Source: Treponema sp. UBA4319 (GTDB lineage Bacteria > Spirochaetota > Spirochaetia > Treponematales > Treponemataceae). Taken from it: a stretch of 28,544 nt of DNA. Location of the stretch: positions 3,377 to 31,920 of the forward strand of contig DGUD01000181.1 of NCBI GenBank assembly GCA_002393865.1. The letters are read 5' to 3'. The notes beneath the pieces are model-generated. The model did no database searches and was not told where the DNA came from. It worked only from the letters and a program-made list of their open reading frames with translations. Shown here one piece after another: positions 1 to 8,237 of the stretch; position 1 is the stretch's first letter, and each line of letters starts with the position of its first letter. Both the position numbers and the translations under genes were made by a program.

Positions 1-1331
1 GCCCCGACGTCTATGCCGCGCGTCGGCTCGTCAAGGATGAGGATGTCCGGGTCGGCAAAGAGCCACTTGCCCAGCAGCACCTTCTGCATGTTGCCGCCAG
101 AAAGATTGCCCACATTCTCTTCTATTGAAGAGCACTTTGTGTGCATTTCCTTTACGTAGTGCCGGGCAACCTCCCGCTCCTTGTCAAAGTCTATGATGCT
201 GTGCTTGGAAATCTTTTCCGGCCGAGCCGCCGTGGTGTTGCGGCAGATGGACTCGGACAGGATGAGCCCGTTGCCCTTGCGGTCTTCCGTAACATAGGCA
301 AGGCCGTGATTGATGGCGGACTTGACCGAGGGAAAGCTCACCTCCTTGCCGTTCAGCAGGATTTTTCCGCGGATATTTGAGCCGTAGGAATGCCCGAAGA
401 TGCTCATGGCAAGCTCCGTGCGCCCCGCGCCCATCAGGCCGCTGATACCAACAACCTCGCCTTTGTGCACCTTGAAGTTCACGTGGTCGCAGACTTTTAT
501 GCCGTCAAAAACGGGATGATCTACGCACCAGTCCTGCACCTCAAAGCAGACCTCGCCGATTCTGGAATTCTGCCGTTTGGGAAAGCGGTCGGTCAGGCTG
601 CGGCCGACCATAGCGGAGATGATGACATCCTCGGTAAAGGAATCTTTGTTCTTGTCCATCGTCTGGATGGTGTGACCGTCGCGGATGACCGTTATCTTGT
701 CGGCGACGTAGGAGACCTCGTTCAGCTTATGCGTGATGATGATTGAGGTCATGCCTCTCTTCTTGAATTCCAGCAGAAGGTCAAGCAGGTGCTTTGCCTC
801 GCTGTCGTTCAGTGATGCGGTCGGCTCATCAAGGATAAGGAGCTTTGCGTTCTTGCCAAGCGCCTTCGCAATCTCCACAAGCTGCTGCTTGCCGACGCCT
901 ATATCTTTTATCAGCGTGCGGGACGAATCTTTGAGCCCAACTTTCCTTAAAAGCTCGTCCGCCTTGCTGAATGTCTCTGCCCAGTTAATCTTTGCCGCGC
1001 TGCCCCGCTCGTTGCCGAGGAACATGTTCTCGCCGATTGTCAAAAGCGGAACCAGCGCCAGCTCCTGATGGATAATGACGATGCCACGTTTTTCACTGTC
1101 TTTTATGGTCTGGAACTTGCACACTTCGCCGTCGTACACGATGTCTCCCGTGTACGTGCCATAGGGGTAAATGCCGCTCAGGACATTCATCAGCGTGGAC
1201 TTGCCCGCGCCGTTCTCACCTACAAGGGCGTGGATTTCTCCTTCCTGCACCTCAAGGTTCACGTCGTCAAGCGCCTTTACGCCGGGGAACGTCTTGGTTA
1301 TGTGCCGCATTTCCAACAAATTTTTTGCCAT
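1..1331 (-). CDS. mmsA: Sugar ABC transporter ATP-binding protein, MmsA/GguA (XylG/MglA) type, 3' end cut off by window
   Basis: Two fused ABC ATPase domains that energise monosaccharide import at the inner membrane. 443 residues are visible, against roughly 500 for the family, and the frame is still open at base 1. The N-terminal domain has Walker [10 protein letters not shown] (residues 38-46), a degenerate signature ([13 protein letters not shown]) and Walker [10 protein letters not shown]. The second domain has LSGGNMQKV and ends at [13 protein letters not shown]. Phrases such as [15 protein letters not shown] and HQELALVP are typical of the multiple-monosaccharide (MmsA/GguA) subgroup. 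The ATG at 1331 follows a strong GGAGGAGG ribosome binding site. It lies downstream of the ChvE-like binding-protein gene, separated by a stem-loop. The permease gene (mmsB/gguB) should lie just outside the window. The exact sugar cannot be told from sequence. Confidence 0.93.
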   Translation of the reverse strand, partial: MAKNLLEMRHITKTFPGVKALDDVNLEVQEGEIHALVGENGAGKSTLMNVLSGIYPYGTYTGDIVYDGEVCKFQTIKDSEKRGIVIIHQELALVPLLTIGENMFLGNERGSAAKINWAETFSKADELLRKVGLKDSSRTLIKDIGVGKQQLVEIAKALGKNAKLLILDEPTASLNDSEAKHLLDLLLEFKKRGMTSIIITHKLNEVSYVADKITVIRDGHTIQTMDKNKDSFTEDVIISAMVGRSLTDRFPKRQNSRIGEVCFEVQDWCVDHPVFDGIKVCDHVNFKVHKGEVVGISGLMGAGRTELAMSIFGHSYGSNIRGKILLNGKEVSFPSVKSAINHGLAYVTEDRKGNGLILSESICRNTTAARPEKISKHSIIDFDKEREVARHYVKEMHTKCSSIEENVGNLSGGNMQKVLLGKWLFADPDILILDEPTRGIDVG

Positions 1332-1357
1332 TGGAACCTCCTCCTCCCTTCCCTTAG

Positions 1358-1400
1358 AAAAAGGGGGTGTCTCAAATGGTCTTGCATTTGAGACACCCCC
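1358..1400 (-). terminator. Intercistronic stem-loop with U-tract between binding protein and ATPase genes
   Basis: Perfect 16-bp inverted repeat (arms 1363-1378 and 1385-1400, 6-nt loop). On the minus strand it is followed by five T residues (1358-1362), the layout of a rho-independent terminator. It lies between the ChvE-like stop and the ATPase ribosome binding site. In ABC operons such elements usually act as partial terminators or 3' mRNA stabilisers, giving more binding protein than ATPase. That role is inferred here. Confidence 0.8.
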
Positions 1401-1428
1401 GGTGCCTGTTTGCTTCAGGACACTGCTC

Positions 1429-2520
1429 CTAGCGCAGCTCTGACTCCTTGTAGTAGCCGCTGTCGATAAGGACGCTCTTGTAGTTTGCGCTCGTCGTGAT
1501 GACCGGGTCGCACAAGTATGAGGGGATGAAGGATTTGGAATCCTTCGGGTTCTGGCTGTTGTTGTTGTAGGTGGTGGTGTCGTTGATTTCCGGCTTTTTG
1601 CCCTGCATGATTGCATCGACCATGCCGACGACCTTTACTGCCAGCGTGCGGGTGTCCTTGAAGACAGACATTGACTGGAGCCCCTTGAGCATATTCTTTA
1701 CGTTGGGGAGGTCGCAGTCCTGACCGGTGACGAACGGAATGTTATCAGCGGTGTAGTTTGCTCCGACCAGCGCGTTCACAACGCCCAGAGCGGTTGAGTC
1801 GTTTGATGCGCACACGGCGTCAAGCTTCTTGCCCTTGGGACCATAGCCCTGAGAGGCAATCAGGTTCTCCATGCGGCTCTGTGCGGTCTCTGATGACCAC
1901 ATGAGGGTCGCGACCTGCGCGAATGTGGTCTGTCCGGACGGAACGACGACCACGCCCTTGTCGATGTACGGCTTGAGCACGTCGAAAGCGCCGTTGAAGA
2001 AGAAGCCTGCGTTGTTGTCGCCCGGATCGCCAGCAAAGAATTCGATGGTCGCGGGGTTTGCGGAAGTCCTGTTCTTCAGGTCAAGCTTATCGACAAGGAA
2101 GTTGCCCTGGAAGGTGCCGACCTTGTAGTTGTCGAACGTCGCATAATAAGAGACAGCCTTTGAGTTCATAATCAGGCGGTCATAGGAGATAACCTGAATC
2201 TTCTTCTTCCGAGCCTTGTCAAGGACAGACTTGAGCGAAGAGCCGTCAATCGGGGCGATGACGAGGACTTTGTCGCCCTTGGTAATCATGTTCTCAATCT
2301 GGCTTATCTGCACGGCAACGTCGTTGTTTGCGAACTGCAGGTCAACCGTGTAGCCGGCTTTTTCCAGCTCCAGCTTCATGTTGGCGCCGTCCTGATTCCA
2401 GCGCTGCAAGTCCTTGGTCGGCATTGAGACACCGACGGTGGTGCTGTTGGTCTTCTTTGCGGCGAAGACAGCAGGAATCACCATCAGACCTGCCAGCATC
2501 AAAGCTACAATCTTTTTCAT
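1429..2520 (-). CDS. chvE: Periplasmic monosaccharide-binding protein, ChvE/MmsE-like
   Basis: A 363-residue periplasmic solute-binding protein that delivers a monosaccharide (xylose, arabinose, glucose or galactose class) to the adjacent ABC transporter. Residues 1-21 form a Sec signal peptide ([20 protein letters not shown], cleaved before AKK). The mature part has the Peripla_BP_4 sugar-binding pattern: [17 protein letters not shown] at the start, VISYDRLI near residue 115, a Gly/Asp-rich [14 protein letters not shown] segment, and [16 protein letters not shown] in the C-terminal lobe. The ATG at 2520 is preceded by AAAGGAGG. Its repeat-rich upstream gap separates it from the sensor operon, so it probably has its own promoter, controlled by the neighbouring YesN-type regulator. 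Substrate is unproven. Confidence 0.9.
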   Translation of the reverse strand: MKKIVALMLAGLMVIPAVFAAKKTNSTTVGVSMPTKDLQRWNQDGANMKLELEKAGYTVDLQFANNDVAVQISQIENMITKGDKVLVIAPIDGSSLKSVLDKARKKKIQVISYDRLIMNSKAVSYYATFDNYKVGTFQGNFLVDKLDLKNRTSANPATIEFFAGDPGDNNAGFFFNGAFDVLKPYIDKGVVVVPSGQTTFAQVATLMWSSETAQSRMENLIASQGYGPKGKKLDAVCASNDSTALGVVNALVGANYTADNIPFVTGQDCDLPNVKNMLKGLQSMSVFKDTRTLAVKVVGMVDAIMQGKKPEINDTTTYNNNSQNPKDSKSFIPSYLCDPVITTSANYKSVLIDSGYYKESELR

Positions 2521-2563
2521 TGATTTCCTCCTTTAAAGAAATACATTGTTTGTTGTGTGTGCG

Positions 2564-2596
2564 CGGCAGCATTCCCTGCCGTATGATTGTATTGTA
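2564..2596 (-). promoter_or_regulatory. Leader hairpin/possible operator and weak -10 upstream of the ChvE-like gene
   Basis: A perfect 6-bp inverted repeat, CGGCAG/CTGCCG with a 6-nt spacer (2564-2581), lies about 45 nt upstream of the binding-protein start. Just upstream on the minus strand is TACAAT (2591-2596), a good -10, but there is no recognisable -35 at the right distance. Such a half-promoter is what an activator-dependent promoter would look like, and a YesN-type activator is encoded next door. This is inference only. Confidence 0.35.
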
Positions 2597-2767
2597 GCGC
2601 ATGAAGGGCTGTGCGGGGGCGGCGACCTTCTTGAATTTATTGCTATCTTATGCCGCCGTATTTTTCTACGGGGAAAAATGTGCGCCGCGCTTCTGGAATT
2701 TTTTGTGCTCGGAAAAATCCAGACCCCCACGGCAAGGGCTTTATCATGAAAAGCAAAATACGCTTCC

Positions 2768-2935
2768 AGCGGGGTTCCAGGCATTTTTCTATGCTGAAGG
2801 AAGCGGATATTCAGCGTGAAAAAAAGCGCGGAAGCGGGGTTCCAATCGCCACCGCCATTTGCAACGCGAAGCTTGCAACAGGTGGTGGCGGTTGGGTTCC
2901 CGATGGAAGCGCATTTTTTCTTCCTATACTGAAGC
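2768..2935. repeat. Degenerate repeat cluster in the 430-nt gap upstream of the ChvE-like gene
   Basis: The gap at 2521-2951 holds no convincing gene. A 12-mer, agcggggttcca, occurs exactly at 2768-2779 and 2833-2844. The sequence gcatttttctatgctgaag at 2781 recurs in altered form at about 2910-2929. Segments 2844-2857 and 2881-2893 are near-complementary (CGCCACCGCC against GGTGGTGGCGG) and flank two TTGCAA words, so much of the region can fold into a long hairpin. The part at 2790-2864 matches a second copy at the right edge of the window. It looks like a small non-coding intergenic repeat rather than an insertion sequence. Confidence 0.6.
2790..2864. repeat. Copy 1 of a dispersed intergenic repeat
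   Basis: 75-bp segment in the gap upstream of the ChvE-like gene, in the same orientation as the copy at 28471-28544. It contains no open frame of interest, and its ends carry no terminal inverted repeats of the insertion-sequence kind. It is embedded in a longer hairpin-forming region that extends to about 2935. Confidence 0.75.
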
Positions 2936-2951
2936 GCGGAGCCGCACGGTG

Positions 2952-4049
2952 CTAGTCCGCGTCCGCAGCGTTCCTGCCGCGGGCAAGGCGGTATACTTCC
3001 CCGGCCGTGTGGAACCCCGACCTGACTATCACCTCGTCGATGTTGTCCTTCGTCACAATCTGCGGGTCAAGCCAGATGACGGGAATATCCCCGAAGCCGT
3101 TGTTTATGACGGTGCGCGAGGGAACGAGCTCTTCCGGCGGCGTGCCCTTTGCCAGCCTGACCGCGTAATCCGCCGTGTCAGCCGCAAGCTGGGTGATAGG
3201 CTTGTAGATGGTAAAATCCTGCTTGCCCTGCACGATGTTCTGGCATGCCGCAATGTCGGCATCCTGCCCGCACAGCGCGATGTGGCGGCCGGGATTGTAA
3301 TCCTCTATCGCCTGCAGCACGCTGACGGCGACGGCGTCATTGCCGCAGACTATCGCATCGGGAATGCTGGCGCCAGTCAGCACATGCACTGCCTCCTGGT
3401 ATGCAAGGTCATAGTTCCACCCGTCGGTGTAGAAGGTGTCCATGATGCCGATGCCTTTGCCGGCTATCACTTTGCCGATGCCCTTCTTGATGAGCGTCAT
3501 GTTGTAGTCCTCGTCGGGACCGAGTATGCAGAACCAGCGTGGACCGGCGTTCAGCTTGACGAGCTGGCGGGCCATCAGCTCGCCCACCTTCTCCGTGCTG
3601 ACGGATATATACAGGCTGATGTCCGCGTCGGTGATGAGCCGGTCGTAGGAGATGACGGCGATGCCCTTTGCCCGCAGCTTCTGTATGCTTTCCGTCAGGG
3701 AGTCGCGCTTCTTTGCCACCACAACGACCACGTCAACCCGGCGCTCCATCAGGTAGAGCAGCTGCTTGTTCTGCTCCTCCACGCTGTTGCCCGCGTTCTG
3801 CACGATAACGTCCGCGCCGAGCTCCTTTGCCCTGTTCATGAACACATCAAGGTCGCGCTGCCAGCGCTCCAGCGCCAGCGTATCGATAGAAAAGCCGATG
3901 CTGACCTTCCGGTTCTCCTGAACCTCGCTTTCCTTCCGGGGAGATTCCCTGCTGCCCCTGCTGCACGAGAGCAGCGTGGGCGGGACTGCCAGCGCCGCCA
4001 GCACAATGGCAGCCAGCCGGGCACATGTGTTCCTATTTCTTTGCCGCAT
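2952..4049 (-). CDS. XylF-like sugar-binding lipoprotein in the sensor operon
   Basis: A 365-residue solute-binding protein with a lipoprotein signal: an Arg-rich n-region, a hydrophobic stretch 12-27 and lipobox LLSC with Cys29 as the expected lipidation site. The mature domain resembles XylF/ChvE, with [34 protein letters not shown] and the XylF-like NIVQGKQDFTIYKPI. Its start overlaps the end of the response-regulator gene by 17 nt, with GGAG 7 nt before the ATG, so it is translationally coupled to the sensor genes rather than to the transporter. It could be a ligand-presenting co-sensor or a second transport receptor feeding the ChvE-type ABC system. Family assignment is secure; role is inferred. 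Confidence 0.85.
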   Translation of the reverse strand: MRQRNRNTCARLAAIVLAALAVPPTLLSCSRGSRESPRKESEVQENRKVSIGFSIDTLALERWQRDLDVFMNRAKELGADVIVQNAGNSVEEQNKQLLYLMERRVDVVVVVAKKRDSLTESIQKLRAKGIAVISYDRLITDADISLYISVSTEKVGELMARQLVKLNAGPRWFCILGPDEDYNMTLIKKGIGKVIAGKGIGIMDTFYTDGWNYDLAYQEAVHVLTGASIPDAIVCGNDAVAVSVLQAIEDYNPGRHIALCGQDADIAACQNIVQGKQDFTIYKPITQLAADTADYAVRLAKGTPPEELVPSRTVINNGFGDIPVIWLDPQIVTKDNIDEVIVRSGFHTAGEVYRLARGRNAADAD

Positions 4050-5598
4050 CCCTGAACTCCGTCGGCGTCATGCCGAATTTATTTCTGAACGTCCTGCTGA
4101 AGTAATTCTGGTCGTTGTAGCCCACGGCGGCGCTCACCTCCTTGATGCTCGCCCGCGGGTTTTTCAGCAGCGCCCGAGCCTTCTCCATGCGCATGCCCGT
4201 CAGGTATGAGATGTAGTTCTCGTTCTTCTCTTCCTTGAAGAGCTTGCTCAGGTAGAACGGGCTCACGTTCACCTCCTGCGCCATGCGCTCCAGCGAGATG
4301 TCCTCCGCAAGGTGGGCTGAAATGAATTCGGTGGCCTTGCTGATAATCGGGTTCTCCTGCTGGGAGGAAATCCGCAGCACCGCGGCGGCGCATTCGCTGC
4401 AGCGGCTCTGCACAAAGAATTCCAGCCGCGCCATATCGTTCTCGCTGCGCAGCACCGAAAAGGCGTTGTCAAAGGCTTCGTCGCGCCAGGCGTTGTCTAC
4501 CTCGGTCGTGATGTTGCGCGCGTTTACCAGCAGCTCAAAGAGGGAATTCTTTATCTTGTCCATGTCGCCGCCAAACTGCGCGGCGAGCGCGGCGCAGTAG
4601 GATTTTACGAGCGGCGCCAGCATGGCGGGGTCGCCGGAGCGGATGCGCCCGAAAATCTTCTCCGCGATTTCGCCGCAGGAAGTCTTCTGCCCCGCCTTCT
4701 CGCGGGATTCCTCGGCAAAGAGTATGCCGCCTGCCGCCGGGACGCTCTCAAGCACCTCCAGAGACTTGTTGTAGGCCGCGTTCGTGTTCGCCATGTCTGT
4801 CTCCAGCGCGCTGACTCCCGCGCGTATGCCCGGACAGATATGGATGGAAAGCTGCCGGTACAAATCCGTAAGCAGCTCCTTCGCTTCTTTATACCCCCCC
4901 CCTCTATTCAATATGTCCACAGGAAAGGAGAAGAACACGACTATCCTGTTGCGCATGAACGATCCGATGATGCACTGCGACTTTGCGGTCAGTATGCCCC
5001 GCAGTGTCGTGTAGACTTCGTACTGGTTCTTTGTCTCTATGCGGGGAATCTCCATGCAGCACAGGCACCAGCAGCAGTCGCTGATGTCAAAGTAGGAGAA
5101 ATATTCCGAAACATCCTTGTCCGTCCCGAATACGGCGGAATAGATGAAGTCGCTCTCGACCATCGGCGACACGAGGTCAAGCTTCTTGTGCAGCTCTTCC
5201 TCCCCGGCAAGCTGGCCGCGCTTTTTGTCCACCAGCTGCATCGCGCCGTGAACGGTCTCAACGACCGTGTTCCGGTTCACCGGCTTGGTAAGGTATTTGT
5301 ACGCGCCCAGATTCAGCGCCTCCTGCGCATACTGGAACTGGTCAAAGGCGCTCAGTATGATGATGACGGTGTCCGGCCTGGACTGGGCGATGTACTTGAG
5401 CGTCTCAAGTCCGTTCAGCCCCGGCATGTTGATGTCCATGAATATGATATCGACAGGATGCTTTGCCGCGATTTCCAGCGCCTCGGTGCCGGATATGGCG
5501 GAATAGAGCTCCACCTGCGAGGGAAAGCTTTTCTTGATGATGAATCGGAGCGAGTCTATCATTATCTGTTCGTCATCGGTCAGCAGGATATTATACAT
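4033..5598 (-). CDS. yesN: YesN-type response regulator with AraC DNA-binding domain
   Basis: A 521-residue cytoplasmic transcription factor. The receiver domain (about 1-120) has the acidic pair D8/D9, phospho-acceptor D55 (FMDINMPG), S83 and K105 (YLTKPV). A YesN-type linker of about 300 residues follows. The C-terminal AraC/XylS domain (about 419-521) has both helix-turn-helix units, ending YNDQNYFSRTFRNKFGMTPTEF. It overlaps the kinase gene by 8 nt and the downstream lipoprotein gene by 17 nt. In clostridia, XylFII-LytS-YesN systems turn on xylose uptake, and the nearby ChvE/MmsA genes are the obvious targets here. A run of nine G on the coding strand (codons 233-235) sits in the linker, and a one-base slip would remove the DNA-binding domain. 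Confidence 0.93.
   Translation of the reverse strand: MYNILLTDDEQIMIDSLRFIIKKSFPSQVELYSAISGTEALEIAAKHPVDIIFMDINMPGLNGLETLKYIAQSRPDTVIIILSAFDQFQYAQEALNLGAYKYLTKPVNRNTVVETVHGAMQLVDKKRGQLAGEEELHKKLDLVSPMVESDFIYSAVFGTDKDVSEYFSYFDISDCCWCLCCMEIPRIETKNQYEVYTTLRGILTAKSQCIIGSFMRNRIVVFFSFPVDILNRGGGYKEAKELLTDLYRQLSIHICPGIRAGVSALETDMANTNAAYNKSLEVLESVPAAGGILFAEESREKAGQKTSCGEIAEKIFGRIRSGDPAMLAPLVKSYCAALAAQFGGDMDKIKNSLFELLVNARNITTEVDNAWRDEAFDNAFSVLRSENDMARLEFFVQSRCSECAAAVLRISSQQENPIISKATEFISAHLAEDISLERMAQEVNVSPFYLSKLFKEEKNENYISYLTGMRMEKARALLKNPRASIKEVSAAVGYNDQNYFSRTFRNKFGMTPTEFRDAAKK
4894..4902 (-). repeat. Nine-base homopolymeric G tract inside the response-regulator gene
   Basis: Nine consecutive C on the plus strand, read as GGG GGG GGG (three Gly) at codons 233-235 of the YesN-type regulator. 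Length 9 keeps the frame open. Poly-G tracts of this size are known slippage-prone contingency sites in treponemes such as T. pallidum. Whether this tract varies cannot be seen from one sequence. Confidence 0.9.
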
Positions 5599-7201
5599 TG
5601 TTCGGAATCCTTATCAAAAATGTGGTACCGCCGTCGGCATTATCCAGTATATCAAAAACATCGGTACTGTGGAAATAGAGGCGCAGGCGAGAGATGACGT
5701 TCTGCAGCCCGGTACCGGTACCACCCTCGCTACCGGTGCCAGCAGAGCTGGCAGGTGCGGACGCTGCTGCCGGCCTGGCAGGGACAGCTGAAGGGCTGGC
5801 AGGGACAGCTGAAGGAGAAGCAGCCCCCGCTGAAGAAGCGGCAGCTTCCGCCAAATGAATGCCTCCATCCTGCGGGGCGGCGGAGCTGTCTCCGCCCAGA
5901 ATGCAGCTGCGCAGCTCCGGGGGGAAGCCCCTTCCGTTGTCCGACACGCGTATGTACGAGAAATACGTGTCCTGCTCCAGGCTGAGCGTTACCTTGCCCT
6001 TTGCCCCTCTCAGCCCGTGCTTGAGACAGTCCTCAACCAGCGGCTGCAGCGTCATGCGGGGCAGGCGCTGGGGGTGCGGGCCTTCCGGCACATTCTTGAT
6101 AAATTCCAGCCGCTCGCCAAAGCGCACCTTCATGATGTAGATAAAATTGTCGATAAGCGCGAGCTCCTCGTCTATGGTAGCGGCCTGCCCCTTCTGCTGG
6201 ATATTGTAGCGGAAGAAATCTGCCACCTGCTCGATGAAGTAGCATGTCCTGTCCGCGCCCTCCATCATAGCGAGCTGCGCCCCGGTGTTCAGCGTATTGA
6301 AGAGGAAGTGGGGGTTTATCTGGTTCTGCAGCGCCCTCAGCTGGGCACCGGAATACAGCTCCCGCATCTCCAGCTCGCGCTCCTTCAGCTCGTTCTCCTT
6401 TGCGGCCTTCTCCCATATCTTGTCTATATATTCCCGGATGCTCACTATCATGCGGTCAAAGGCACGGCAAATGTTGCCAATCTCGTCCTGCGCCTGATTG
6501 TTGAACAGCGGGATATCAAAGTCCATGTTGGCCACGCGCAGCGCCACCGAAGAGATGTCGGAGAGCGGGCGCGTTATCATCGTGACGGACAGGTAGAGCA
6601 GCAGCAGGACGAGCGAAAAGAAGATGAAGGTGAACAGGATACTCTCGCGCGTGAGCCGCTTGAAAATCTCCTGGTTCTGCGCGTAGGCGGCGGCATTGCG
6701 GCGCATGAGCATCATGCTCAGCTCCTCTATCTCCGACTGCAGCAGCGCGTAGCAGCTGAGGCTCCTGCGGTAGCAGTCCTCGCTGCGCCAGCTGTCGTTC
6801 GCGCGCTGCGCGGTTACGGCGTTCAGGCTGTGGGCAAAGAAGGATCCCGTCAGCTGCCGCACGATGTATTCCTTTTGCAGCAGGCTATCGGTGGAAGGAC
6901 TTTCGTGCAGCCTGTCCAGCGCGGATTCGCTGAGCGACAGAAAGTGGTAGTAGGAGTCGATGCTCTCGAACGTCCGGTATTCCATGTACGCCTCCAGCGC
7001 CCGCTCCGTATCCGCCAGATGGGTAGAAATCTCCGTCAGCTCGGCGTTCGTCCTGTAGGAGCTGCCGATGCGCTCCATCGACTGCTGGTTGAGCTTTACC
7101 GTTACAATGAGGCATGCGCCCATGACCGCAATCGCAGCGATGACGCAGGCCATAATCCTGAGGCGGATGCTCGCCGCCGGTACCTGCAGCCGTGCCCTCA
7201 T
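5591..7201 (-). CDS. LytS/YesM-type sensor histidine kinase
   Basis: A 536-residue inner-membrane kinase of the His_kinase (PF06580-like) class. Residues 17-37 and about 188-208 are membrane segments that enclose a roughly 150-residue helical extracytoplasmic region. A HAMP-like linker (about 209-262) and coiled coil (to about 290) follow. The phospho-acceptor is H298 in INPHFLFN. The ATPase domain has the N-box LQPLVEDCLKHGL, DNGRGF (421-426) and GTGTGLQN (494-501). Between the last two, residues 437-490 are an Ala/Ser/Pro-rich insertion not expected in this family, partly encoded by a 21-bp tandem repeat. The gene overlaps the upstream anchored binding-protein gene by 4 nt and the downstream regulator by 8 nt. 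In XylFII-LytS systems the binding protein presents sugar to this kinase. Confidence 0.92.
   Translation of the reverse strand: MRARLQVPAASIRLRIMACVIAAIAVMGACLIVTVKLNQQSMERIGSSYRTNAELTEISTHLADTERALEAYMEYRTFESIDSYYHFLSLSESALDRLHESPSTDSLLQKEYIVRQLTGSFFAHSLNAVTAQRANDSWRSEDCYRRSLSCYALLQSEIEELSMMLMRRNAAAYAQNQEIFKRLTRESILFTFIFFSLVLLLLYLSVTMITRPLSDISSVALRVANMDFDIPLFNNQAQDEIGNICRAFDRMIVSIREYIDKIWEKAAKENELKERELEMRELYSGAQLRALQNQINPHFLFNTLNTGAQLAMMEGADRTCYFIEQVADFFRYNIQQKGQAATIDEELALIDNFIYIMKVRFGERLEFIKNVPEGPHPQRLPRMTLQPLVEDCLKHGLRGAKGKVTLSLEQDTYFSYIRVSDNGRGFPPELRSCILGGDSSAAPQDGGIHLAEAAASSAGAASPSAVPASPSAVPARPAAASAPASSAGTGSEGGTGTGLQNVISRLRLYFHSTDVFDILDNADGGTTFLIRIPNNV
5775..5816 (-). repeat. 21-bp tandem repeat in the kinase ATP-lid insertion
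   Basis: Two adjacent 21-bp units (5775-5795 and 5796-5816) differ at one base and encode two copies of the heptad SPSAVPA on the minus strand. The unit is a multiple of three, so copy-number change would lengthen or shorten the insertion without breaking the frame. Confidence 0.9.
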
Positions 7202-8166
7202 TCCCCGCTCCTCCTTACCTTTACGTCCGTCGTTATGTAGTTGTTCGCGTAGCCGTAGCGGATGTACTCAAAAAGCTCGGTCATCGCGGTCTTGCCAGTC
7301 CGCCTTGAATCTATGGAAAGCAGCTCCGTCACGGTGCCCTTCTTCAGGTACATATCCGCCACGTCGTTCTCGCCCAGCCCGATGATGCGCACGGCGCCGC
7401 TGCGCCCCAGGCTTGCCACCAGCTGCGCCGTGCGGATGGTGACCTCAGGGCTCAGGCAGACGATAAGATCCACCTCGCCGGACGCGATGGCCTTGCGAAG
7501 CCTGCCCCCGCTGGAGGAGATTGCCTCCTGCGAAGGAAGGTCAAGGACTTCCGCGCGGATGCCGCTGCTGCCGGAGAGCGTGTTCGTAAGGCTGCCCATG
7601 AGCGTGCTGTAGCTGGGGTTGTTGCTGTTGCTTGTGTTGATGACGATGATGGAGCCCGCGCCGCCAAGGCAGGATATGCTTTCCGTCGCGATGAGCGTAC
7701 CCAGCTCGGAGTAATTCGTCCCGATATAGGAGACCTGCGGGACAGAAGGATTATACTGCGCCAGCGTGACGAGCGGGATGTTCCTGCCCTCGCTGTCTTG
7801 CGGAGCCTGAACGGCGGCGTCGCTTTCGTCCATAAGCGCTATGATACCGTCAGGTTCCGTAAAGGACGCATAGTCAAGAAGCGACTGCATGCCCTTGTCG
7901 TCAGCGAGCGAACGGGGCGTACGCAGCTCCACCACGCAGTCGTAGCGCCCGGCTTCCTCCTGCGCGCCCTCAAAAATCTGGCGCAGCACGGACTCGTTGC
8001 CCTGCTTGCCCACCACAAGCACGTGATAGCGCCTGTCCTCGGCATCGCTGCTGTTGTCCGCCCAGCCCCCGCCGGAGCTGGTGATGAGGGGAACAAAATA
8101 GAACACAAAGAGGCAAAAAAGCACCGCGATGCAGACGGACACAAGCATCGAGATGCCCCTGAGCAT
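7198..8166 (-). CDS. Membrane-anchored periplasmic binding protein, XylFII-like sensor subunit
   Basis: About 322 residues: an uncleaved N-terminal membrane segment (ISMLVSVCIAVLFCLFVFYF) followed by a Peripla_BP_4-type domain, with VVGKQGNESVLRQIFEGAQEE, GIIALMDES, YIGTNYSELG, IIVINTSNSNNPSYS and IIGLGENDVADMYL. This matches the XylFII-type proteins that hand ligand recognition to a LytS kinase instead of a transporter. It is first in the operon and overlaps the kinase by 4 nt. The frame is open back to 8244, but AGAAGG lies 7 nt before the ATG at 8166 and a TATACT -10-like motif lies at 8198-8203, within the longer frame. I therefore prefer 8166; 8187 is also possible. Ligand unknown. Confidence 0.83.
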   Translation of the reverse strand: MLRGISMLVSVCIAVLFCLFVFYFVPLITSSGGGWADNSSDAEDRRYHVLVVGKQGNESVLRQIFEGAQEEAGRYDCVVELRTPRSLADDKGMQSLLDYASFTEPDGIIALMDESDAAVQAPQDSEGRNIPLVTLAQYNPSVPQVSYIGTNYSELGTLIATESISCLGGAGSIIVINTSNSNNPSYSTLMGSLTNTLSGSSGIRAEVLDLPSQEAISSSGGRLRKAIASGEVDLIVCLSPEVTIRTAQLVASLGRSGAVRIIGLGENDVADMYLKKGTVTELLSIDSRRTGKTAMTELFEYIRYGYANNYITTDVKVRRSGE

Positions 8167-8197
8167 CCGGTTTCCTTCTCGTTTCATGCTGTATTCC

Positions 8198-8231
8198 AGT
8201 ATAGCACATATTTTGCATATAGTGTTACAAT
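8198..8231. promoter_or_regulatory. Divergent promoter region, sensor operon (-) and histidine phosphatase (+)
   Basis: On the minus strand GCTATACT gives a -10 (TATACT, 8198-8203) for the sensor operon, with no clear -35. On the plus strand TGTTACAAT (8223-8231) is an extended -10 (TGn plus TACAAT) that ends 6 nt before the phosphatase ATG. The area is conspicuously A/T-rich compared with its surroundings. Start sites are inferred, not mapped. Confidence 0.5.
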
Positions 8232-8237
8232 AAAGGC

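Noticed and set aside
2859..4055. 398-residue open frame on the plus strand opposite the lipoprotein gene
   Set aside because: Antisense shadow of a GC-rich gene. The translation is rich in Arg, His and Val with no domain, and the minus-strand product is a clear solute-binding protein.
5732..5893. Frameshift or assembly error in the kinase gene
   Set aside because: Both flanking ATPase motifs are in the same frame and the insertion contains no stop, so an in-frame insertion is the simpler reading.
5855..7240. 461-residue plus-strand open frame
   Set aside because: Antisense to the histidine kinase, whose motifs are unambiguous. Composition is typical of a shadow frame.
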